Part shown: one piece after another, positions 1-5,517 of the stretch | Layout of the letters: each line of letters begins with the position of its first letter | Position numbering within the stretch: the stretch's first letter is position 1 | Assembly: GCA_003520205.1 (NCBI GenBank) | Contig: DOVG01000116.1 | Location: forward strand, 1 to 13,738 | Source: Lachnospiraceae bacterium | Lineage (GTDB): Bacteria > Bacillota > Clostridia > Lachnospirales > Lachnospiraceae | DNA: 13,738 nt | Direction: 5' to 3' | Made by a program: the position numbers and the translations under genes | The notes under the pieces: generated by a model | Told to the model about the DNA's origin: nothing | The model's input: only the letters and a program-made list of their open reading frames with translations | The model's database searches: none

Positions 1-1106
1 CTTTCTGCTCTATCAAGTATTGCTACAGCCTGACAGTTCTTCAGGGCTTCCACAAGTTCTTCACCCGGGAAAGGTCTGAATACACGTACCTTGATCATAC
101 CTACATGTATTCCGTATTCACGCAGCTTATCAACTGCATCCTTTGTCTGTCCTGCTGCCGAACCCATAATAACTATGGCATACTTGGCATCTTCCATTCT
201 GTATTCTTCTATAAGTCCATACTTACGTCCTGATACTTTCTCGTATTCAGCACATACTTCAAGTATAACCTTCTTTGCATTCTTCATGCCTGCTCTCTGG
301 CTAAACTTTGTCTCCATGTAGAAAGGAGAATTAGCATAAGGTCCTACAGCCATAGGCATATCCTTATTAAGAAGGAAATTATCAGGTTTATACTGTCCTA
401 CAAACTCTCTGACTGAAGGAGTATCCAGAGTCTCTATATTCATTACAGCATGGCTTGTGATAAATCCATCGTAACAAACCATCATCGGAAGCATAACATC
501 CGGATGCTCTGTAACACGATAAGCCATGATGAAGTTATCATATGCTTCTTCGTTAGTCTCAGCATATACCTGAAGCCATCCACTGTCTCTTGCACCCATA
601 CTATCTGAATGATCACAGTTAATGTTAAGAGGTCCTGTAAGTGTTCTGTTTACAAGACATAGTACAAGTGGAAGTCTGTCAGACGCTGCTATATAGAGCT
701 CTTCCCACATAAAAGCAAGTCCTGCTGATGAAGTTGCTGTAAGTGCTCTGGCACCGGCAGCTGATGCTCCTATCGCAGCACTCATGGAACTATGCTCTGA
801 TTCAACAGGGATAAACTCTGTATCTATTTCCCCATTTGATATATATGTTGATACCATCTGAGGAAGCTCTGTAGACGGAGTTATAGGAAATGCCGGCATA
901 ACATCAGGATTTACCTGCTTGATTGCGAGCGCTACCGCTTCATTTCCAGACATTCTGTCACGCTTTTTTACAGCTGTTCCTTCTACTCTGTTCTTTCTCT
1001 CTTCTTTCTTCTGTTCTTTATATTCTGCATCGTATGGGCTCTTGCTCTCTCTGGCCGGAACGTCGATTGGACGAACATGCCCATTTGTTTTATTCATATC
1101 TGACAC
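1..1106 (-). CDS. porA: 2-oxoacid:ferredoxin oxidoreductase alpha subunit (pyruvate type likely), 3' end outside window
   Basis: This is the alpha subunit of a thiamine-diphosphate enzyme that oxidatively decarboxylates pyruvate (or a related 2-oxoacid) to acetyl-CoA and reduces ferredoxin in the cytoplasm. 368 residues are visible; family members are near 390-410, so only a short C-terminal piece is missing. The pyrimidine-binding domain starts near residue 52 (RMSGNEAVALA). It holds the PAFPITPSTE motif (71-80) and PVESEHSSM (100-108), whose Glu102 or Glu104 region supplies the cofactor-activating acid in this family. The transketolase C-terminal-like domain follows from about residue 300. 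The GTG at 1106 is preferred: an AGGAGG site lies 9 bases before it, whereas the in-frame ATG at 1097 is 18 bases away. It follows the delta gene by 1 base. Pyruvate is the likeliest substrate, but a VOR/KOR specificity cannot be excluded. The first 50 residues form an unusual charged extension. Confidence 0.93.
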   Translation of the reverse strand, partial: MSDMNKTNGHVRPIDVPARESKSPYDAEYKEQKKEERKNRVEGTAVKKRDRMSGNEAVALAIKQVNPDVMPAFPITPSTELPQMVSTYISNGEIDTEFIPVESEHSSMSAAIGASAAGARALTATSSAGLAFMWEELYIAASDRLPLVLCLVNRTLTGPLNINCDHSDSMGARDSGWLQVYAETNEEAYDNFIMAYRVTEHPDVMLPMMVCYDGFITSHAVMNIETLDTPSVREFVGQYKPDNFLLNKDMPMAVGPYANSPFYMETKFSQRAGMKNAKKVILEVCAEYEKVSGRKYGLIEEYRMEDAKYAIVIMGSAAGQTKDAVDKLREYGIHVGMIKVRVFRPFPGEELVEALKNCQAVAILDRAE

Positions 1107-1107
1107 T

Positions 1108-1422
1108 TTACAGTCCCTCCTTCATAGTAATAGCACCGAAGGAGCAGCTTCCAGCGCATATGCCGCATCCCTTACAATGTTCTAAATCAAAATCCAGTCT
1201 CTTTCCATCCTTTACAGGAATAGAAGAATCCGGACACATAGGTGCACAAAGAAGGCACTGAACACATTTATCCCAGTCAACAACCGGAGTCTGTGTTCTC
1301 CACTCACCAGTATTAAACATGACAGCTCCGCCGCCGCCATATACTGCATTACCAGGAGTAATATCCTGATATGGGGATTTTTCAGTTATTTGTGTTATAT
1401 CGAGTCTTTGTTTATTAGCCAT
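1108..1422 (-). CDS. porD: 2-oxoacid:ferredoxin oxidoreductase delta subunit, 2x[4Fe-4S] ferredoxin-like
   Basis: This 104-residue protein is the electron-transfer subunit that carries electrons from the thiamine/CoA active site of the oxidoreductase to external ferredoxin. Two classical [4Fe-4S] motifs are visible: CVQCLLCAPMCP (Cys53, 56, 59, 63) and CKGCGICAGSC (Cys83, 86, 89, 93), so all eight ligands are intact. The length is normal for a stand-alone PorD, whereas many bacteria fuse this domain into a single large POR polypeptide. The start codon overlaps the gamma-subunit stop by one base (TAATG) and is preceded by a GGAGG site seven bases away, indicating translational coupling. The Gly-rich stretch 29-32 before the first cluster is a common linker in the family. 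Confidence 0.95.
   Translation of the reverse strand: MANKQRLDITQITEKSPYQDITPGNAVYGGGGAVMFNTGEWRTQTPVVDWDKCVQCLLCAPMCPDSSIPVKDGKRLDFDLEHCKGCGICAGSCSFGAITMKEGL
1116..1121 (-). promoter_or_regulatory. Ribosome binding site of porA, favouring a GTG start
   Basis: AGGAGG lies inside the last codons of porD. It is 9 bases from the GTG at 1106 and 18 bases from the ATG at 1097, so the GTG is the better start. Its position inside porD fits coupled translation. Confidence 0.75.
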
Positions 1423-1994
1423 TACTGCACCTCCTCAAAGGCACGTTCAAGAGCCTTCATATTTCCATCAATAACTTCAGGCTTCTTGGCGAATTTGTGC
1501 TGATATGAGCCTCTCATCTGCTCAAGAAAATCCTGCTTAGACATAACTCCGGATACTTTTACTATAGCAGCAAGCATCGGGGAATTAGGGAAGTATTTAC
1601 CAAGTGTTTCCATGGATATAGTTCTTGCATCAATAGTATAGACCTCTCCCTCATAGCCCTTAAGAAGTGGAATTATCTCTTCTTTCGGTTTTTTCGTATT
1701 AATGACAATGGCGCCATCCTTGTTAAGTCCTGCTGTTACATCAACACTGTGTAACAGTGTTTCGTCAACAACAACCACATAGTCCGGATTATAGATGTTA
1801 GAATGGTTTCTGATTTCGCTGTCACTTAGTCTGTTGTAGGCAGTAATCGGGGCACCCATTCTCTCCGGGCCATACTCCGGAAATCCTTGTACATACATTC
1901 CGGTGTTAAATGCGACATCCGCCAGCAGAAGTGCAGCAGTTTTGGCGCCCTGCCCTCCACGGCCATGCCATCTGATTTCAATTGTTTTACTCAT
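1422..1994 (-). CDS. porG: 2-oxoacid:ferredoxin oxidoreductase gamma subunit
   Basis: This is the gamma subunit (also called PorC) of the POR/VOR complex, a 190-residue protein that contributes to the CoA and interface region of the enzyme. The N-terminal signature IEIRWHGRGGQGAKTAA (residues 5-21) with its G-R-G-G-Q-G turn is diagnostic of the POR gamma domain. It is followed by GFPEYGPERMGAPITAYNRL, another strongly conserved block. The ATG at 1994 is chosen because GGGAGGG lies 8 bases upstream. A longer frame to 2039 adds 15 residues (MFFMPYRY...) without a ribosome site and before the conserved core. It is the first gene of a gamma-delta-alpha operon, the order known for four-subunit PORs, so a beta gene is expected just left of the window. 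A promoter is visible about 50 bases upstream. Confidence 0.94.
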   Translation of the reverse strand: MSKTIEIRWHGRGGQGAKTAALLLADVAFNTGMYVQGFPEYGPERMGAPITAYNRLSDSEIRNHSNIYNPDYVVVVDETLLHSVDVTAGLNKDGAIVINTKKPKEEIIPLLKGYEGEVYTIDARTISMETLGKYFPNSPMLAAIVKVSGVMSKQDFLEQMRGSYQHKFAKKPEVIDGNMKALERAFEEVQ

Positions 1995-2002
1995 AATTAA
2001 AT

Positions 2003-2009
2003 CCCTCCC
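2003..2009 (-). promoter_or_regulatory. Ribosome binding site of porG
   Basis: GGGAGGG on the minus strand lies 8 bases before the ATG at 1994. It decides the start, because the upstream in-frame candidates at 2039 and 2030 have no such site. Confidence 0.85.
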
Positions 2010-2047
2010 AGGAAAATATCTATACGGCATGAAAAACATGTCCTAAT

Positions 2048-2076
2048 ATTTTAGCACACTTCTTACCCTTTTTAAA
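2048..2076 (-). promoter_or_regulatory. Extended -10 promoter of the por operon
   Basis: Read on the minus strand, TTTAAA (2071-2076) is a weak -35. It is followed after 17 bases by TAAAAT (2048-2053), preceded by TGC so that it forms an extended TGnTAAAAT -10. Transcription would begin near 2041, giving a leader of about 45 bases before porG. The -35 abuts the U-tract of the citrate synthase terminator. A small CATG-A5-CATG inverted repeat (2028-2040) falls at the predicted start, but no regulator can be assigned to it. Confidence 0.6.
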
Positions 2077-2103
2077 GAAAAACCTTCCCCTGTCGGGGAA
2101 GGT
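2074..2103 (-). terminator. Intrinsic terminator after citrate synthase
   Basis: On the minus strand a perfect 9-bp stem (ACCTTCCCC pairing with GGGGAAGGT, with a four-base loop at 2091-2094) is followed by TTTTTCTTT. This is a canonical Rho-independent terminator, 24 bases after the citrate synthase stop. It ends the long upstream unit and separates it from the por operon. Confidence 0.92.
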
Positions 2104-2126
2104 GTCTCAGCTTCTGTTATCGTTAG

Positions 2127-3488
2127 TTATATATCTCTATTCTCCAACGGAATATATTTTCTTTCTTTCATTATGCTCATATAAGCAGGACGAATGATCT
2201 TATCAACATTTATAAGCTCTTCTATACGATGGGCTGACCATCCAACTATTCTTGCCACAGCGAAGAGTGGAGTATAAAGCTCTGTAGGGATACCAAGCAT
2301 GCTGTAAACAAATCCACTGTAGAAGTCAACATTTGCGCTTACGCCCTTGTATATCTTTCTCTTCTCGGCTATTATTTCCGGCGCCAGCTTCTCTATGTTA
2401 GCATACAGTTCATACTCTTTCTCCATATGCTTCTCTACTGCCAGCTTCTCAACGAACTCTTTGAAAGCTCTTGCCCTTGGATCTGATATAGAATAGATAG
2501 CATGACCCATTCCATATATAAGTCCTGCCTTGTCAAAGGCTTTCTTATCAACTATATCTGACAGATAATCCTTAAGAGTATCCAGATCATTATAATCAGG
2601 AACATGTGCTCTTATATCATCCATCATCTGCATAACCTTTATATTTGCGCCACCATGCTTAGGACCTTTGAGCGATGAAAGTGCTGCAGCTATAACTGAA
2701 TATGTATCAGACCCGGCACTCGATACAACTCTGGTTGTAAATGTCGAGTTATTACCGCCACCATGCTCCATATGAAGAACAAGTGCCGCATCAAGAACCT
2801 GCGCTTCAAGTTCTGTGTAGTTCTTATCAGGTCTTACCATTCTCAGGAAATTCTCAGCTGTACTGAGCTTTATATCCGGTCTATGGATATACATACTGTC
2901 ATCCTTCTCATAGTGATTGTATGCACAGTAGCCATAAGCCGCAAGCATCGGAAATTCGCTTATTAAAGCCATACATTGTCTAAGTACATTTGGAATCGAC
3001 AGATCTGCCACATCATAATCATCATAGGAAGCAAGCGTCAGAACTGACTTGGTCATACAGTTCATTATGTCCTTACTTGGTGCTTTCATGATTACATCCC
3101 TGGTAAAGTTGGTGGGCAGACGGTTCAGTTTACCCAGAACTGCTCTGAACTCTTTTAGCTCGTCAGGTGAAGGAAGTTCACCAAAAAGAAGCAGATATGC
3201 CACCTCCTCAAAGCCAAATCTCTTGAATCCAAAATCTTTTACCATATCAATTACATTATACCCACGGTACCACAGTTCTCCATCACAGTGAACTTCTTTT
3301 CCATCCACTATCTTGGATGACACTATCTTGGATATATTTGTAACTCCTGTCAGAACTCCATGTCCATCCAGGTCACGAAGCCCCCTCTTAACTCCAAATT
3401 CGTCATACAGCTTCTTATCAACCACATCAACTGAGCGACAAAGCTGTTCTCCCTTCTGCATATACTCAAGTACTTCTTTTGCCTTCAC
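2127..3488 (-). CDS. gltA: Citrate synthase
   Basis: This enzyme condenses oxaloacetate and acetyl-CoA to citrate. In anaerobic Clostridia it usually feeds a partial TCA pathway towards 2-oxoglutarate and glutamate. With the GTG start at 3488 it is 453 residues. Catalytic landmarks are His278 (KGPKHGGAN), His329 (GMGHA) and Asp388 (NVDFYSG), with VLHMEHGGGNNSTF (237-250) and the Arg-bearing ARIVGWSAHRIEE (412-424). The usual Arg after the second His (GHRVY in many family members) is Ala here (GHAIY), consistent with the longer clostridial subgroup and not evidence of inactivation. The GTG is chosen because AGGAGG lies 8 bases upstream; ATGs further up have no ribosome site. The start overlaps the end of mnmA by 23 bases, so translation is probably coupled. 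A terminator follows directly. Confidence 0.95.
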   Translation of the reverse strand: MKAKEVLEYMQKGEQLCRSVDVVDKKLYDEFGVKRGLRDLDGHGVLTGVTNISKIVSSKIVDGKEVHCDGELWYRGYNVIDMVKDFGFKRFGFEEVAYLLLFGELPSPDELKEFRAVLGKLNRLPTNFTRDVIMKAPSKDIMNCMTKSVLTLASYDDYDVADLSIPNVLRQCMALISEFPMLAAYGYCAYNHYEKDDSMYIHRPDIKLSTAENFLRMVRPDKNYTELEAQVLDAALVLHMEHGGGNNSTFTTRVVSSAGSDTYSVIAAALSSLKGPKHGGANIKVMQMMDDIRAHVPDYNDLDTLKDYLSDIVDKKAFDKAGLIYGMGHAIYSISDPRARAFKEFVEKLAVEKHMEKEYELYANIEKLAPEIIAEKRKIYKGVSANVDFYSGFVYSMLGIPTELYTPLFAVARIVGWSAHRIEELINVDKIIRPAYMSIMKERKYIPLENRDI

Positions 3489-4611
3489 AAATAATACCTC
3501 CTCCCAGACAATAGTCTCCATCATAAATAACAAGGCTTTGCCCCGGTGTTACCGCTCTCACCGGTTCATCAAACAACATAAAAGCCGTTCCATCGCCATA
3601 AAGAGTCAGAATACCTGATGTATCCACAGCTCTGTATCTGACTTTAGCAGTTACTTTCATCCTTATAACATCATCTGCTATCTGCTCACTCTGAGCCGGC
3701 ATCGATATCAGGTTAAAATCTCTTGCATATACTTCTCTTGTAAAAAGGTCATCATTAGAACCCAGTATGACCTGATTGGTTTCCGGTTTTATATCAACCA
3801 CATATAGTGGTGAAGCCGCAGATATTCCAAGTCCTTTTCTCTGTCCTATAGTGTAATGGAAATATCCCTTGTGATACCCCAAAAGTCTTCCTTCTACATC
3901 AACAAATTCGCCTCTACCCGGGATATCACCTGTCTCTGGCATATCTTGTGAGAATTCATCAAAATGATTCTCTATAAATCCGGCATAGTCTCTATCCGGT
4001 ATAAAGCATATATCCTGACTGTCATGCTTATGGGCTACGATGAGTCCGGCATCTTCAGCCATCTGTCTTATCTCAGTCTTCTCGTATTCACCATCAGGAA
4101 AGTCCAGTCTTGCAAGCTGCTCCTGACTTAGAAAATATAACACATAAGTCTGATCCTTGGTCTTATCAACAGCCCTTTTCAGCCTGTAAATATCTTCATT
4201 ACTGTCGTATTCTATACGGGCATAGTGACCGGTAACAACCTTCTCACAGCCCTCACTATCTGCCATCTCAAATAATTTACCAAACTTCATGTATCTGTTA
4301 CAGTCTATACACGGATTCGGTGTTTCTCCCTTCATGTATGTTTCTATAAACTTACATACAATCTTCTCTCTGAAGCCATCAAGAAAATTAACCACATGAA
4401 ATGGAATTCCAAGCATCGATGAAACTACACGGGCATCTTCAATATCATCAGGTGTGCAGCAGCTATGGGTTCCCTTCACAGAAGCTTCATCTTCTTCATG
4501 AAGCATCATGGTAACACCTATGGGACTATATCCTTTTTTCTTCATAAGCCACGCGGCAACCGAACTGTCAACACCGCCACTCATAGCTATGAGAGCCTTT
4601 TTATCCTTCAT
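3466..4611 (-). CDS. mnmA: tRNA-specific 2-thiouridylase MnmA
   Basis: This enzyme uses ATP and a persulfide sulfur to make the 2-thio group of wobble uridine 34 in tRNAs for Lys, Glu and Gln. The 381-residue length is usual. The PP-loop SGGVDSS is at residues 11-17. The block TPNPCIDCNRYMKFG (98-111) gives the conserved first cysteine (Cys101), and HDSQDICFIPD (196-206) gives the second catalytic Cys202. The C-terminal beta-barrel is recognisable by YTIGQRKGLGI (253-263) and the final CLGGGIIC (368-375). The ATG at 4611 has AAGGA seven bases upstream. The gene follows the Cys-cluster gene by 55 bases, and its last 23 bases contain the citrate synthase start. This housekeeping tRNA gene appears to be transcribed with envelope and carbon-metabolism genes. 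Confidence 0.96.
   Translation of the reverse strand: MKDKKALIAMSGGVDSSVAAWLMKKKGYSPIGVTMMLHEEDEASVKGTHSCCTPDDIEDARVVSSMLGIPFHVVNFLDGFREKIVCKFIETYMKGETPNPCIDCNRYMKFGKLFEMADSEGCEKVVTGHYARIEYDSNEDIYRLKRAVDKTKDQTYVLYFLSQEQLARLDFPDGEYEKTEIRQMAEDAGLIVAHKHDSQDICFIPDRDYAGFIENHFDEFSQDMPETGDIPGRGEFVDVEGRLLGYHKGYFHYTIGQRKGLGISAASPLYVVDIKPETNQVILGSNDDLFTREVYARDFNLISMPAQSEQIADDVIRMKVTAKVRYRAVDTSGILTLYGDGTAFMLFDEPVRAVTPGQSLVIYDGDYCLGGGIICEGKRST
3497..3502 (-). promoter_or_regulatory. Ribosome binding site of citrate synthase inside mnmA
   Basis: AGGAGG lies within the codons for the conserved C-terminal Gly-rich strand of MnmA (LGGGIIC), 8 bases before the GTG at 3488. It fixes the citrate synthase start and shows that the two genes share sequence. 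Confidence 0.8.
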
Positions 4612-4666
4612 CTGTCTATCCTTTATTCTGTCTCTGTTTCTTCGTCATCTGATACTTTATGTGATT

Positions 4667-5509
4667 CTATCTGATAGCAGCAAGACATTTCTTTAACCGT
4701 ATATCAAACTGCTGATAAAAATCTCTTTCTATATCATACTTGTCCAAATAAAAGTATGCAATAACTGTTTTTAATACTTTTTTTATTTTTTCTTCTGAAG
4801 TCTGCTTTTCAGATGCTATCTTCTCTTCCTTGTAATCCTTATAGCCTTTTATCTCATAGAGATCTGTCTCGCCAAGTATTCCGGCATATACCTCCAGATC
4901 TTTCTCACTGATATTTTCCAGTCTTTTCACTTCATTATCCGTCATTTCACGAATAGTATTTACTTTTCTTTTTTCAAAATCCGTGAATCTGTGCCATTTA
5001 TTTATAAATGAGGTATTCTTCTCAAGATCTTCTATTCCCAGCCAGTCTCTTACCTTAACTTCTGTCTTATTCTTTACAGGGCATTCATTTACCTGAAGAA
5101 AATATCTGAAAGCAGCCGATGCTCTGTCTTTTTTTACTGTTTGGTCTGTCTCGACATTATATATTCTTCCAAGTGGGAAAAGTCTGCATATACCCGGTCG
5201 ATGGGCATGAACTTCACATCTCCCAGATTCGAGAAATGCACACCCTTCGGACATTTTAAGATTCGGAAGAACGATTCCATCCATCATTGATAATTCGATT
5301 ATGAAACCGGTAAGGAGTTCATCGAAGCTTTTACCCGTTGCGACTGTAAGCTCATACATATCATACGGCGTCAGAACGATAGTGTTACCCATATCAGACT
5401 CGCAGCATTTACTGCATCCGTTGCAGCCATTAGTTCCTGCACAGACCATATCATCTTCCGTATACAGTTTACCGTCAGATATATCATTTAAATCATCATA
5501 TCTAAGCAT
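4667..5509 (-). CDS. YkgJ/UPF0153-family cysteine-cluster protein
   Basis: This 280-residue cytoplasmic protein belongs to the zinc- or iron-chelating YkgJ (CxxCxxCC) family, whose biochemical role is not settled. Eight cysteines fall in the N-terminal 110 residues: Cys23, then CNGCSKCC (29, 32, 35, 36), Cys90, Cys98 and Cys108. The sequences GCAFLESGRCEVHAHRP and GICRLFPLGR are typical of the family. The C-terminal 170 residues are charged and probably helical, with no recognisable domain, making this longer than minimal family members. The start is preceded by AGGA six bases away and lies 8 bases after the stop of the first transferase copy, so the two are likely co-transcribed and coupled. 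A metal-cluster role connected with the downstream thiolation gene is possible but unsupported. Confidence 0.87.
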   Translation of the reverse strand: MLRYDDLNDISDGKLYTEDDMVCAGTNGCNGCSKCCESDMGNTIVLTPYDMYELTVATGKSFDELLTGFIIELSMMDGIVLPNLKMSEGCAFLESGRCEVHAHRPGICRLFPLGRIYNVETDQTVKKDRASAAFRYFLQVNECPVKNKTEVKVRDWLGIEDLEKNTSFINKWHRFTDFEKRKVNTIREMTDNEVKRLENISEKDLEVYAGILGETDLYEIKGYKDYKEEKIASEKQTSEEKIKKVLKTVIAYFYLDKYDIERDFYQQFDIRLKKCLAAIR

Positions 5510-5517
5510 TGCATATC

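Noticed and set aside
91..321. Plus-strand open frame of 76 codons
   Set aside because: It lies opposite porA, has no ribosome site, and encodes a low-complexity Ser/Tyr/Ile sequence typical of an antisense shadow.
919..1261. Two overlapping plus-strand open frames opposite the porA start and porD
   Set aside because: Both are antisense to well-supported genes, and their Phe/Ser/Leu-rich products carry no recognisable motif.
1422..2039. Longer porG beginning at 2039
   Set aside because: The extra 15 residues precede the conserved core, lack a ribosome site, and would start almost at the predicted transcription start.
2028..2040. CATG-A5-CATG inverted repeat as an operator for the por operon
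   Set aside because: The arms are only four bases and self-complementary, so such a match is expected often by chance in AT-rich leaders.
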